A model generated the notes under the pieces. It was not told the origin of the DNA. It saw only the letters and a program-made list of their open reading frames with translations, and made no database searches. A program made the position numbers and the translations under genes. Below are positions 32,011 through 44,052 of a stretch of 64,000 nt of DNA, in pieces. This DNA comes from Diplolepis rosae. Taxonomy: Eukaryota; Arthropoda; Insecta; Hymenoptera; Diplolepididae. The first letter of the stretch is position 1. Each line of letters opens with the position of its first letter. The stretch is taken from assembly GCA_030998225.1 (NCBI GenBank), contig JAPYXD010000581.1, positions 186,001 to 250,000 of the forward strand. The letters run 5' to 3'.

Positions 32011-34040
32011 GACATCTGTGCCAAAGGGCATAGCCGGGTTTCCATGTGAAATCGGCCTTAAAAACAAATCTAATTTCGCATCAACCATATGGAAGGGGTT
32101 GGGCAAAAGATTATTGTGCCAAATTTTCAGGTCATTATCTGCCTTTTAAATAAGTAATGGCGAATTTTACCATTTTCGTTTTTTTCTTTTATTAGCTAAA
32201 CTAATCATAGGAAAATTTTGAAAAAAATCAGGGTTGTTATCCAATAGAAGACACATTTGTAAATTTTTACAGATTTTTTCATGCATAATTCGCGATGCAA
32301 AAAATTGCGAAAATTTTTGCACGCAATTTTGTTCATGTTTGAATTGCGCGACCGCTCTTTTGAATTATTCTATTCATTAGCTACCTATCGATGATTAAAA
32401 CAGAATTTTTGCAGATTTTTGCAAGGTGTGGACGGGGGTAAAAAAAAATAAAAACCGTCAAAATACGCATTCTTCCAACATCTTACTATTAAAGCACATT
32501 TCATAATAACAGTAGACAAATGAAAAAAACAATTTTATTTGGTAATCAATCTCTAACACGGTTTAATGCTGAAATTTTTGCAAAAATTTTGCAAAATATT
32601 TTGCGAATTTTTGTTGTTGCGAAAAATCGAAATTTTTACATGCATTGTGAAAAAATGGTTGATTGTCGTTATTCGCAAGTCGAAATAGTGCTGCTAAAAA
32701 TATCTTTTCGTGTTCTTGAATATTTTTCGAACATACAGGTTTTGCCCGTTGAAAATTTAGTCCGTTCAAAAAATTTCCTTTTTATATAAAAATGGTATAC
32801 CAAAAGTAAAATTGGTTTTCCTACAAACTTACAGTTATAAACGAAGACAGTGATGATGGCTAATTTATAATTGAAAAAAATTTTTATGCTTGGCAAATGT
32901 TCAGCCACTTATGGAGTATGAAGTGCTATGAAAGTAAAATTAACTATCTACATATATTTGTAAAAACTCGATGCTAGAAAAATATATTTTTGTAGGAAAA
33001 CCAATTTTACATTTTGTATATCACTTTTATTAAAAACGGACAGTTTTTGAAAGGACTACATTTTTTAACGGGCAAAACTTTCTAAAAAATGTAAAGAAAA
33101 TGTACGTATTGCAATGCAAAATAACTGCTAAAAATTTTTTGTTATCCAGAAATCCATGTTAATTGCTTATTTAATTCACGACCTTTTTTTATTATTTGTG
33201 CTCATTAAAATTTCAAAAAATAAAGTAAATAGAGGAAGATTTGAGGGTATTTTCGATGTCTTCTATGGTAAAATGAGTATGTTATTTTTAACAAAGAGAA
33301 ATTAATTTAACCTGTATATTCGCAAAATATTCAAGAATACGAAAAGATATTTTTACCAGCACTATTTCGACTTGCAAATAACGACATTCAACCATTTTTT
33401 CACAATGCATGTAAAAATTTCGATTTTTCGCAACAACAAAAATTCGCAAAATATTTTGCAAAATTTTTGCAAAAATTTCAGCATTAAACCGTGTTAGAGA
33501 TTGATTACCAAATAAAATTGTTTTTTTCATTTGTCTACTGTTATTATAAAATGTGCTTTAATAGTAAGATGTTGGAAGAATGCGTATTTTGACGGTTTTT
33601 ATTTTTTTTTACCCCTGTCCACACCTTGCAAAAATCTGCAAAAATTCTGTTTTAATCATCGATAGGTAACTAATGAATAGAATAATTCAAAAGAGCGGTC
33701 GCGCAATTCAAACATGAACAAAATTGCGTGCAAAAATTTTCGCAATTTTTTGCATCGCGAATTATGCATGAAAAAATCTGTAAAAATTTACAAATGTGTC
33801 TTCTATTGGATAACAACCCTGATTTTTTTCAAAATTTTCCTATGATTAGGTTAGCTTATAAAAGAAAAAAACGAAAATGGTCAAATCCGCCATTACTCAT
33901 TTAAAATGGCAGATGAGGATCTGAAAATTTGGCACAATAATCTCTTGCCCAATCCCTTCCATATGGTTAATGCGAAATTTGATTTGGTTTTAAGGCCGAT
34001 TTCACATGAAAACCCGGCTATGCCCTTTCATGTAAATGTC
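32011..34040. mobile_element. 2-kb inverted repeat with 732-bp arms
   Basis: The left arm 32011-32742 and right arm 33309-34040 are inverted copies of equal length with high identity (for example AAAGGGCATAGCCGGGTTT near both outer ends). A 72-codon frame starting MKKTILFGNQSLTRFNAEIF occurs in both arms and differs at only a few residues. It is AT-rich, with a low-complexity FAKILQNILRIF segment, and has no known domain. The structure fits a foldback DNA transposon. If transcribed, it would form a very long hairpin RNA. A smaller palindrome sits in the loop. No target duplication was found. Confidence 0.8.
32741..33077. mobile_element. Smaller palindrome nested in the loop of the 2-kb inverted repeat
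   Basis: TTTTGCCCGTTGAAAATTTA and on (32741-32829) is the inverse of 32988-33077, sharing TAAAATTGGTTTTCCTAC and CCGTT. Its centre of symmetry (about 32908.5) differs from that of the large repeat (33025.5). It is therefore a separate foldback unit abutting the inner edge of the left arm, not part of the same hairpin. Confidence 0.65.
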
Positions 34041-34206
34041 ATCATTTTGTTACATAGTTACGCTTATGTTTTCTAAACGACTAATAGTACATTGTGCAAC
34101 TAGGGAAAAAAAAATTTATTTTGCGATTGTGAAGTTTGATGCCCGAGTAAAGCGAGGGTAACAACCACACGAGTAAAATAAATGTTTTTCCCGTGTTGCA
34201 CACGAT

Positions 34207-34292
34207 TTTTTTTCTACTAGCGGGTCAGAAAGTGGATTTGTTTGCCCCGCACGGGGCAATAAAGTCCACTTTATGGCCCGCTAGTAGAAAAA
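34207..34292. repeat. GC-centred hairpin, 41-bp arms
   Basis: TTTTTTCTACTAGCGGGTCA and on (34207-34247) is the inverse of 34252-34292 with a handful of differences. The centre is GCCCCGCACGGGGC. It lies 20 bases upstream of a mariner transposase start and is probably a small MITE or the palindromic end of a larger element. Confidence 0.7.
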
Positions 34293-34314
34293 AGTAATTT
34301 TTTCGATTTTTACA

Positions 34315-34918
34315 ATGTCTGAATTTGTTGAGGAAAGAAGTGCCATTAAATTTTGTTTGCGGAATGAAATTTTAGTTGTGGAAACGTTCAGAATGTTGCA
34401 TAAGGCCTTCGGTGATTTCACCATGTCGCAGAAAAATGTTTATAAGTAATGCAAAGACTTCAAAGAAGGCAGAGAACGTCTTGATGACTTGGAACGTCCC
34501 GGACGACCATCAACATCTACTGACGAGCAGAACGTCAATCAAATCAAAGAATTAGTGCACAAAAATCGTCGATTGACAATTAGAGACCTTGCTTACACTA
34601 TTGGCATTTTCAGAGGATCACTCAACACCGTTTCAAAAGATATTTTGGGCAGACAACTCGTGGTTTTTGCATCACGATAATGCGCCGTCTCGCACTACAC
34701 TCGTTCTTCGTGACCATTTCGCAAAAAATTCAACGCATATCGTTCCACAACCACCATATTCGTCTGATTTGGCTTCGTGTGACTTCTGGCTATTCCCTAA
34801 ACTCAAAAGACCACTCCGCGGACACCGTTTTGACACGATTGAAGAGGTACAAGCCGAATCGAAGAAGACTTTGAAGGCAATTCCGGAAATTGAATTTAAC
34901 AAGTGTTTTGACGATTGA
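34315..34918 (+). pseudogene. Mariner transposase with the first catalytic Asp region deleted
   Basis: ATG at 34315 begins MSEFVEERSAIKFCLRNE. A TAA after NVYK interrupts the first helix-turn-helix. The second DNA-binding part follows (RPGRPSTSTDEQN, VHKNRRLTIRDLAYTIGI). At about 34645 the frame jumps to WFLHHDNAPSRTT, which holds the second catalytic Asp, in another frame. It then continues to PYSSDLASCDFWLFPKL and a shortened end at 34918. Roughly a quarter of the protein, including the first Asp, is missing. The junction is very close to that in the copy at 58.4 kb. Confidence 0.85.
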
Positions 34919-34974
34919 AAAAAACGAGTTACCATCAAGAATGGTACTTTCAAGCATCAAATTTCTATCAGTGT

Positions 34975-36668
34975 AATCCTGGATATAGTCGACTAAGACT
35001 CTTTAATATTTTACATTTTTCATATAACATGTTCCATTTTCTCTAGTTAAAATGTTAAATCCTGATTTTTTTCAATATTAAGTACTTGTATATCTTTAAA
35101 TTTTCAATCGCTAACGATCTATTAAACCGTTTCCTGGGTTCCTGCGTTGGAATTTCAGTAATGATTGAAATTTCGCTTTTTGTTCTCATTACAATTTTTT
35201 TCTTGTGATTTTTTTTCTAAGTTCAACTTCACTTTATTAACGTTTTGGACGTCATTTTTGGAGAGGAGAAAAAAAATGAAGAGAGCATTATGTAAAGTTT
35301 AAAGTAAATGTAAGAGTATTGCGTAATGGACCTTGTAGATCCTTTCCAAAATGACCCCAAGATATGATCAATCTGAATTAGTTAAAATTGTTACTACCTT
35401 AGATTTTATTTGTCATTGGAGGTTAAATAGTCGCCCCTTGATATTGACTATATTAAAGTTTAATTCTACCGTTGTCGACTTAAAAAATAATCTCTCTTTC
35501 CACGAAAAATAAAAGCTTCAATAGAAAAATCAACTTGATATTGAAACAACGCGGTATTACACATTTCAGTAATTCCAAAATCAGAAGGTAAGTTTTATCT
35601 TTGAGAGATCAGAGGGACTTGTGAGAAAACTTGGAGATTTAACGTGAATTTCCGAAGTTTGAGGTGAAGTTTGTCTCATCTTGGATTAAATACCATGAAT
35701 CGAAATTCACATTGCGATAGAAGCTGGAGAAAGTAAGATAGAGAGAGGAAAGATTGGGATGAAGATACGAATACGAAGATGCAGGCATGATACAAAGAAA
35801 GACTCAAGAATGTTTCGATTCACACTAATGGTGCTTTTATACCTCTCCAGCTGCGGGACGAAAAATTCATTTAGAGTACTTTATTGGCACATTTCGTTTC
35901 TCAACAAAGAGGATTCAACACAATGTACCAATCAACTTCTGTAGATGAATTTGCCAGCCCGCAACCGGAAAGATATAAAAACACCTCAAGGCTCTCTTAT
36001 ACTTTTTATTCTCAAAGTTCTACCTTGCACCTTAAAGTGGTTACGTCCATCCTGTCTAGAAGAGAGAACAGGCCAGCCAAGAAGAAAGTCGGAGTCGGGT
36101 TGAGTGTTAATTACAGCTGGCACGGAGCCCGTCTGCCTGCACTCTGTCGAGAACGTAAGGGTGCAGAGTATCTGACTATAAGGATAAAAGGGTGGCAACA
36201 GCAAGAGAAAAAGACAATGTGGAAACAGAGGAGCAAGTGAAAAGGAAGAAGAAGAAAAGATGACGCATTCAATCACTGAAAAACTGCTAACTTCATACAG
36301 ATCTTTTGCAACCAACGTGTCTATACAGGGTGTCTCAAAGATCGACAATCATATTTTAAGGTCGAAAATGGCTAAAAAATGGAATTTTTTCAATAGTGTT
36401 TCTTATAATCAAAACATAAAATATACATTCTGTCGAGAAGTGTTTTGATGAAAATTTGTAGACTTCATTTAGGCAAATAATTTTCCATCTAAAGGTTTTT
36501 TTTGTATCTCATATATTTTGTCTAAAGAATAGAATTTTTGAAATTGAAACGAAGAATATATGTTTTATCAGAAACTGTGTGAGACAAAAATTGTAGATCT
36601 TTTTGCATTTTGCACAAATTTGCATTTTTTGCATTTTTGCATTCTTACGTTTTTTCGTATTTCACATA
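34975..36668. other. Intergenic DNA
   Basis: No gene supported. The part at 35150-35260 resembles 46060-46140 (AATTTCAGTAA.GATT.AAATTTC and TAAGTTCAACTT), an old dispersed repeat. A 118-codon frame at 35884-36240 has no recognised motif and lies in purine-rich DNA. TACAGGGTGTCTCAAA at 36326 looks like a transposon terminus, but no partner was located. Confidence 0.35.
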
Positions 36669-37248
36669 AGGTAAATGTACCAGTCGTTGCGCGGTTAAGG
36701 AAACCCTTCGAGGATTATTGATTTTAATTATAGAAAAATAAATTTTTTCGTCATATTAATCGAATCACATTTTTAAAGACACTTTTGATTTGTATTGCAA
36801 AGCTTATTATTCTGAAAATTTTCAACACTTATTAACGAATAGTCGAAAATATGAAAAAATGCGTTTGGCCCAGTCTTTGCGCAAGAAATTAATTATTGTA
36901 TTATTTATTGTTATATAAGGGTTATCACAAATATAAATCAAAAACTTTCAAAATTGATGTCGAATAAATTGATATAAATACTTAAATGCGAGAAGAGTTC
37001 CATTTGCATAAAAAATAAGCACAGTCATTTTATAAACTACGATTTGAAGATTCCGGAATATTTTATTTTTTAGCATTTTTGAGTAAGCATTTACATTAAA
37101 AATTTGTTATTAGAGATGAATAATAACCTTATGTTCAACGATATCTTCAACTTGAACACAAAAATATAAATTAATTTTCTTAATTTTACGTAAAATATGC
37201 TCGACAGCGCAACGACTGGTACCAGCGCAACGACTGTTACATTTACCT
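36669..37248. mobile_element. 580-bp non-autonomous element with AGGTAAATGTACC termini
   Basis: Flanked by TA at 36667-36668 and 37249-37250. The left end is AGGTAAATGTACCAGTCGTTGCGC and the inverted right end is AGGTAAATGTAACAGTCGTTGCGC. The GCGCAACGACTGGTACC word is doubled inside the right end, and TTGGCCCAGTCTTTGCGC recurs inside the left. This terminus-plus-subterminal doubling is the same architecture as in the 28.4-kb element. No coding capacity. Confidence 0.8.
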
Positions 37249-37250
37249 TA

Positions 37251-37700
37251 TTATTGTTTAATAGTATTTTTTTAAGTTAAAAAGATAAATATACATCTTA
37301 TGAAAAAATGTTGCAATTCAAATTTGTAGATCTTAATGTAGAAAATAATTTTGTATGATAAGATTTTTTCATATCTCGTATAATTTCACTGGAAAATGGA
37401 ATTTTGATATTAAGTTTTCTCAAGGTTTAGCATGCTGTAAAATTTCTAATTTTGGTTTAAAGTGTGCCCAAGCTCAATTCAATCTGATAATTTTATCGAG
37501 AGTTATCAAGTATGCGACCGGCAGACAAAAATACAGACACTTTCGTAAAAACCACTTTTTCTAACTCAGGGGGTCTCAAAACGTAAAGGTTTGATGAAAA
37601 TTTCGAAAGTCATTTTCCACATAAAACTGATATTTTTTCATCCACGATAAGAATGTAAAAAATACTTGGCTTTGTACAGGACTTATAGTGTCTTAATAGC
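37251..37700. other. AT-rich intergenic DNA
   Basis: No gene recognised. The 69-codon frame here is not supported. Confidence 0.35.
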
Positions 37701-37703
37701 ATA

Positions 37704-38231
37704 TTATGTGCCTAGGCGCATAATGAGGGTTATTACAGGACGAGTGACAATGCTCGCAGGAGATCGAAGCCGAGGCGCGATCAGTCCTGCGAGCATTTTA
37801 AGCGAGTCTCGTAATTACCCGAATTGTGTGCATTGGCGCATATTCTATTTTATGTGACTTCGGCGCATTTACGAGTTTTTCTGCATACACTCGAATTGAA
37901 TCTGAAAAGGTCGAAATTGCCGTGATTATCGCCTATCTCACTTGACATTTCCCGAATACTTCCGGCCATTTTGATTTTCTCGATCTTCTGTAGTAGTTCG
38001 TAGTAGCGTATTGTAATAGACGCATGCGCAGTTCAAATGTATAAGGCTTTGTCAGTACGGTGCCAACGCTGTACGAAGAAGAAGAATAAGAAGAAGATTA
38101 TGATCCACTGTATCGTAATAGACGCATGCGCAGTTCAATTTTTACATTATTCTCCTCTGTATCGTAATACACAACGTTACGCTATTCTCAACTGCAGCAT
38201 AAAAACGCGTTTATGCGCCGGAGGCACATAA
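37704..38231. mobile_element. TTATGTGCC-family MITE, complete copy
   Basis: Flanked by TA (37702-37703 and 38232-38233). The termini are TTATGTGCCTAGGCGCATAA and, inverted, TTATGTGCCTCCGGCGCATA. It is 528 bp long, orientation inverse to the 14.9-kb copy. The interior contains an AATGCTCGCAGGA...TCCTGCGAGCATT hairpin, two copies of a TAGACGCATGCGCAGTTCAA block, and a GAAGAAGAAGAATAAGAAGAAG run. It is the best reference copy of this family in the window. Confidence 0.85.
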
Positions 38232-38233
38232 TA

Positions 38234-39000
38234 AAGTAAATGTACCTTATCTCAGAGAAAAGAAATCGGTTTAGGATAATCCGAAATGTAAATGAAAGGT
38301 GTTCAATAATCATATGAACTTTTTTAGTTGTAACTTTTTGATAAAGAAGTGAATTCATGGAGAATTTGAAAGTTTAGTAAACAATTAGCGCTTAACATTG
38401 AAGTTATTAATACACTAATAATTAAGCTTAAACACTTCGCACAAGCAATTTCTCGTATAAAAAACTCTCAAGTATTTAGTAAAAACAAATAATGGTCGTC
38501 AATAATTGATTACATATAAATTTTTTATTATTCATTTAATAATTAATTACTAACTTAATTAATTACTAACTAGTTATTGATAATAATTATTTCTCTTGCA
38601 TTTTCAAACTTTTACTAAAAAGAATAATAATCAATAAATAATACTTAATTTCATCAATTAACTAATAAATAAAGAAGTTAATATAATCCGATCACTACTG
38701 AGTACTCGATTAATTAATTAATTAAGTTTCATATTTAAAACATGGATTCTGCGACATCAAAATTATTCAAATCATAAATGAAAAGATGTAATGATTTAAA
38801 TTGATGGATTATCAATTGAATGTGATTATTATTCATATTCACGCGTTTCCTGAGCATATTTGAGGCTGTAGAATATTCATGTGAAATTTTTAAATTAAGT
38901 AAATGATCAAGAATCAAATTATTGTTGAATTCCATTAATTATTTGATCAATGAATGTCTCTCAATTTCAAATACTTCCAATGCAAGAGAAAAAATGATGA
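38234..39000. other. AT-rich intergenic DNA
   Basis: No gene recognised. TTAATTAATTAATTAAG near 38712 and many AATAATTA words. Confidence 0.35.
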
Positions 39001-39101
39001 AAAAATAGTTTTTCCAAAAAAGGACGGGTGGGGAGGCTTAGCAGACGGCCCTAGGGTCATGGAGGTTTTAGTGTCTCGATGAATCGGTGAACAAATGCAG
39101 G

Positions 39102-39203
39102 GGGCTCTATAGACGGGCATCTTCCCATTGCGTGAAGGGTGCCCTATAAACGGGTCTATCCCAGGTTGAGAGTGGGGGACGCTATAAACGCGTCTATCCC
39201 CAT
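39102..39203 (+). repeat. Threefold motif in the 5' leader of the R1-like element
   Basis: GGGGGCTCTATAGACGGGCAT, GGTGCCCTATAAACGGGTCT and GGGACGCTATAAACGCGTCT, each followed by (T)ATCCC or TTCCC, recur about 38 bases apart. They share CTATA(A/G)ACG(G/C)G. Short tandem modules in the 5' leader of non-LTR elements often act as promoter units, but that role is inferred only by analogy. Confidence 0.5.
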
Positions 39204-39676
39204 GCATGGAGAAGGATGTATGCCCCAGGTAGCGGCGCTGAGAGTGAGTCTGTGAGTGCTTGTGTATGTGTATGGAATCTCCTGGGGGACACTGCAAACC
39301 CTCCGCAGTCTGTGACCAAGAACAGTCCAAACGATCGTTTCCGTATGGCATCCCACTGGGAGTGCTTCGTCTCCGAGTGGTGTCTTCCCCGGCCCACGAG
39401 GAGGCGAGGCTGCTGTGAGCCTAGCTCTGCCGAAGTGGTGTGCCATGCGGGATCAGAAGCCAGCCCCTTCGGGACCTTGATCAGGTAGTGCGTATTGAAC
39501 ACAGGTGTCGGAGCCTGTGTTGCCTCGAGCGAGTCCGGTCTGTCCGTGTATTCCGGGACCGGCTAAGCGGAGGTTGGGCCTCAGGGAACTGGGGTAGGAC
39601 TTCAGTCCGAGGGTACACCCGTTCCCAACTATTCCGACCCGCTCCTCTACGCACGATGCGCTGGTAAAACGAACTT

Positions 39677-41010
39677 ATGGAAAAAAATTTTAAAACGGTG
39701 GGGAATACAGATTCGGGTGCTTCTTCGGGAGCTGAGGGATGGAAGGACGTCCTTCAGCTCCTGAAGGAGCAAAACAATAAAATGGAAAAATTGGCGAGGG
39801 CTCTCAGCGTCATCCAGCAGGGTATGCTGAGAAACAACCCTCGCCACGTAACGGATAGTGTGAATGAGGCCACTGAGGTGTTGGGCGGAATGCTCAACAC
39901 CCATAAGTGCCTCCTGGAAAGCGGGGTGAGAATCCAAAAAAAAATGGAATCCCACCCTGCCATGAAGAAATTGGGGATCTTTCAGAGACCACGCTCGGCG
40001 TCTCTGGGAGATACCCCAAAAAATCAGGTGAAGGGGGAGAAGAGATCCGCGCCCTCCCCCCCTCTGGAAAAAACTCCAAAGAGGGGAAAGGGTGGCTCTT
40101 CGCTCTCTTATGCCGAGGTGGCCACGAGCCAGCCCCCGAATAAGGAAGGGGACTGGCATGTGGTCACAAAGAAAAAAGAAAAAAAAAGAAAACGAAAATA
40201 AAAAAAGAAGAAAAAAAAGAGAAAAGGGCGGAGGACCCTGCCCAAAAAGCGCAGGGGACCACCGCCACTCCGAAGTCGATGCGCTCTACGCCCGCCAGGT
40301 CGGGTGACGCCATCAAGGTGTCGGCGAAGGACGGCCAGTCCTACGCCGACATCTTGAGGGAAATGAAGGCGAAAGTCGACCCCCGGAAGGCAGGACTTGA
40401 GGTCCTGTCTATCCGGAGGACCAGGAAGGAAGAAGTCCTTCTGGTCCTCAAAAAGGGGGGAGACGTTTCGGCCTTCCGAAAGGAGCTTGACCTGGCGGTC
40501 GGGGAAAGGGCGCAAATTTCAGCCCTGGTCTCGACGAGGTCCCTCGAAATTAGGGACCTCGACGAGACCGTTGAAAAAGAGGAGGTTGTGTCTGCCCTGT
40601 GCTTGGCATTGGGCAGACCAGCTTTTGAGGGGTCCTGCAGGCTCTTCACCCGCTTTGGTGGGGTGAAGACTGCAGTGATCCGGCTAGCTGAGGCAGACGC
40701 CGCGCGTCTGCTTCAGCTAGGTAAGTTGAGGATCGGGTGGGTAGCGTGCCGCGTTCGCGAGCACGTGGAAGTCGCCCGCTGCTTCAGGTGCCTTGGGTAC
40801 GGCCACGGGTCCCGGGGCTGCAGCAACCCCGACAGGAAAAACGTCTGTTGGAGATGCGGCGCCACGGGACACTTGGCCAGGAGTTGCAAGGCGCCACCAA
40901 GGTGCCTGACATGCATAGACAGGGGCGACAAAGATGTCGCCCATGTGTCAGGGAGCGGCTCCTGCCCGGTCTTCCGGGAAGAGCTTCGGAGGTTGAGAGG
41001 CAGGAATTGA
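39677..41010 (+). pseudogene. ORF1 (Gag-like, CCHC knuckles) of the R1-like element
   Basis: The first part (39677-40201) starts MEKNFKTVGNTDSG and contains a coiled-coil-like region (LLKEQNNKMEKLARAL). It ends in a lysine-rich stretch at TAA in the A-rich run around 40180-40230. The second part is open in the next frame through 41010, so a one-base slip in the A run splits it. Near the C-terminus are zinc knuckles: CFRCLGYGHGSRGC, CWRCGATGHLARSC and a third CLTCIDRG...H...C. These bind nucleic acid in the ribonucleoprotein. The slip could be a mutation, a sequencing or assembly error, or a programmed shift. The first is most likely given the other lesions. Confidence 0.85.
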
Positions 41011-44000
41011 AGTTCCTGCAGCTCAACCTCGGAAGGGGGAAGGATGCCCAGGCCCTCCTGATGCAGACTGCCAGGGAGAGGGGGGCCGATGTGCTGCTCA
41101 TTAGTGAGCAGTACAAGTGGTCCGATAACTCTGCTTGGTATCAGGATGCATCAAGGAGGGCCGGCATCCTTGTTTGTAACCCTGATTTGGGCGTCGGGGA
41201 CTTCCTGGAGACCGACGCGGGGTTCGTTTGGGTGGAGGTGGCGGGTGTGCGTGTGTACGGCTGCTACTTCTCCCCCGGCGATCCCTTCGATGTCTTTGAG
41301 ACCCAGATCCTCCTCCTTGAGGAAAGCCTCCGTGAGGCCATCTGGCGATCCCTCATAGGGGGTGACTTCAACAGTAAGTCGCCCGAGTGGGGTGAGGTCC
41401 GCCTAGATAGGAGGGGAATCTTGGAATCTTGGTTGGCGAGATGGTCGCTAGGAACGAACTGATCGTCTTGAATCAGGGCGGGGAATTTACGTTCAGACGA
41501 GGAGCGGGGGGGGGGTCAATAATTGATCTCACAATTGCCGCACCTCGCCTCGCTTCAAGGATAAGCGACTGGTCGGTCCTCGAGGTTATAACCTTGAGTG
41601 ACCACCGGTGCATCGAATTTACACTAGAACAACGGTGTCAGGCGGTGGATAAGGGTAGGGGCGGCGAAGGAAGGAGCCCCTCCTGGAACACGAGACGACT
41701 CAGCAGGGAAAGACTTCGCGAACACCTCGAAGAAACCAGGCTCATCGATGAGCTTGGTTGGGTCTGCCCTGCTGGGTCGTTTGAAGCTGCTGCGCGCTCG
41801 GTGAGGCAGAAGGTGGTCGCGGCTTGTGACTACTCGATGCCTCGCCGTAATCGCAGGCAAGCCAAGGGTTCGATGTACTGGTGGAACGACCAGTTGGCAG
41901 CCCAACGTCGAGAATGCCTCGCAGCGCGGCGAAAATTCACCCGTTCAAAGGGGGATGCTACGCTGCACGGGGCATGGAAAGGGGCAAAAACAGCTTTGAG
42001 GCGAGGCATAAAGAAAAGCCGACTTCAATGCTGGAAAGACTTGATCAGTGAGTTCGAGAAAGATCCATAGGGTCTCGCCTTCAAAATAGTCACCAAGAGA
42101 TTGGTGACTAGAAGAAAGACCCCGGGCTTGGATAATCCCGATCGAGTCAAGTACATTGTGCGAAGCTTGTTTCCACACGTGGAGCCGTTCCAAAGACAGG
42201 ACCGAAGTTCCTGCGTGGTCCGGCGCGAAGAACTCTTCACTCTCGAAGAACTAAAGAGAGCGGGTGGAAGGCTTAAGGCAAATACAGCGCCGGGTATCGA
42301 CGGGGTGCCGAACGAGATCCTCAAAGAGGTGATCGGGGCATACCCGGAGATCCTCCTAGAAGCCTTTAACTCCTGTCTTCGGGAGGGGAGGTTCTTCGCA
42401 GATTGGAAGAAGCAGAGACTGGTCCTGCTGAGGAAGGGCAACAAACCTCTAGGGGTTGCCTCGTCGTATAGACCAATATGCTTATTGGATACGATGGGGA
42501 AGCTTCTGGAGGAGTTGATTCTACAACGGCTTCAGGCTCTCTTGGTCGGGGAGAACGGGCTCTCGGAAAACCAGTTCGGATTCAGGAAAGGCAGGTCCAC
42601 TGTGGACGCCATCCAAGCTGTGGTTAACATCGCCACAAATGCGAGAAAAGGAACTGGTAAGCGTAAGGGATTCTGTGCGTTGATTAGCATTGACATACGC
42701 AATGCGTTCAATACCGCGAGATGGGACATCTGCATCGAAGCGATGATGCGGAAAAAGGTTCCAGACTACCTGTTGCGAATGATAGATGACTATCTGAATG
42801 ACAGGTGGGTGACATACGAGGGCGACAAATGGTCTCTCAAAGAAGAGATGACCTGTGGCGCTCCTCAAGGGTCGCGGGTGGGTCTACTCGTTTGGAACAT
42901 CATGTACGATGACTTTCTGCGCATGGACCTACCTGCTGGAACGAGCATCGTCGGCTTCGCGGATGACGCACTTGTCGTGTGCGCCGCTGACGACGTCGGA
43001 ATCCTAGAGCTGAGGATCAATGAAAGTCTGTGGCGAGCAAAGCGCTGGTTGGATGGCAGAGGTCTTAAAATGGCCCCTGAGAAAACCGAGGCTTTGCTCG
43101 TTACGGACAGGAGATCCTTCCAATATCCGAGGATCGTTCTCGGAGAGCATGAAGTCGAGTGGAAAACAAGCATTAAGTACCTGGGGGTGCAGCTGGATCG
43201 TAGGCTTAGCTTTGGCGAACACCGAAAGATCGCAGCTGCCAAAGCCATCCAATGTGGAGCGATCTTGCCCGGCTTATGCCAAACATTGGTGGACCCAGGA
43301 AAGCGAAACGAAGATTGGTGGCGAGCGTGGTCCATTCGAAGCTGCTTTATGCAGCTCCGGTCTGGGCCAATGCCTTGCAAAACCATGCTATCCAGAAGAA
43401 GCTGTTCTCAGCGCAGAGACTTGTCGCGCTGAGAATAGTTTCGGCATATAGAACTATCTCGACGAGCGCTGTGTTGGTCCTGGCGAGCATCCCGCCAATA
43501 GATTTATTGGCGGAAGAAAGGCAGACAACCTTTCAGCTTCGCAAGGAGCTTACCTGCGCCGACCTGCATGAAATCGCTCGTGCGAATGAGGCCATCCGCA
43601 AGGATGGAAGGCGCAGACTCGTCGAGAAATAGCAGATGAGATGGCATGGTGAGCAGACAGGGAGTTGGACCTACCGCCTGATCCCAGAGCTCGCCACCTG
43701 GCTGAACAGAAAGCACGGGGAAGTCGGCTTTTACTTGGCGCAAGCGCTCTCGGGCCATGGCTGTTTTAACGCGTACCTGAAGCGCTTTAAGAAGAGAGAC
43801 GAGGAGACGTGTTGCTACTGCGATTTCACGGTGGATAACGCAGAGCACGCACTCTTCGTCTGCGCAAAATGGGATGTGGCTAGGGGGGTCCTCGGTCAGG
43901 CGGTGGATTCCGAACTTACTCCTGACACGATGGTCCCTCTCATGCTCCAGTCTGAACGGTTCTGGACGCTCATCGAGTCATTCGTCACACTTGTGATGAA

Positions 44001-44052
44001 GACGAGAGAGCTTGATGGGCGTCGAGAGCGAAACAACGGGGAGGGCCAGTAG
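40986..44052 (+). pseudogene. ORF2 (endonuclease and reverse transcriptase) of the R1-like element
   Basis: It overlaps the end of ORF1. The endonuclease region has LKFLQLNLGRGKDAQ, ISEQY, GGDFNSKSPEWG and, after a frameshift at about 41430-41460, LSDHRCIEF. A TAG follows at 42068-42070. The reverse transcriptase shows APGIDGVPNEILK, YRPICLLDTMGK, QFGFRKGRSTVDAI, SIDIRNAFN (catalytic Asp), GAPQGS and GFADDALVV (the FADD catalytic pair), then KYLGVQLD. A second frameshift occurs at about 43265-43300. A second TAG at 43630-43632 precedes the last block, EQTGSWTYRLIPELATWLNR and the CCHC knuckle CCYC...EHALFVC. Catalytic residues survive, but four frame lesions abolish expression. Confidence 0.9.

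Noticed and set aside
35884..36240. 118-codon ORF in purine-rich DNA
   Set aside because: No motif, splice context or signal peptide; an overlapping antisense frame of similar length suggests chance.
39647..40159. 170-codon minus-strand ORF over the retrotransposon
   Set aside because: It is an antisense shadow of ORF1 in GC-rich DNA; the plus-strand frame has zinc knuckles and the expected neighbour.
40108..40515. Other long frames (135-173 codons) on the minus strand of the R1-like element
   Set aside because: Antisense shadows of ORF1 and ORF2, with poly-Phe from the A-rich run and no motifs.
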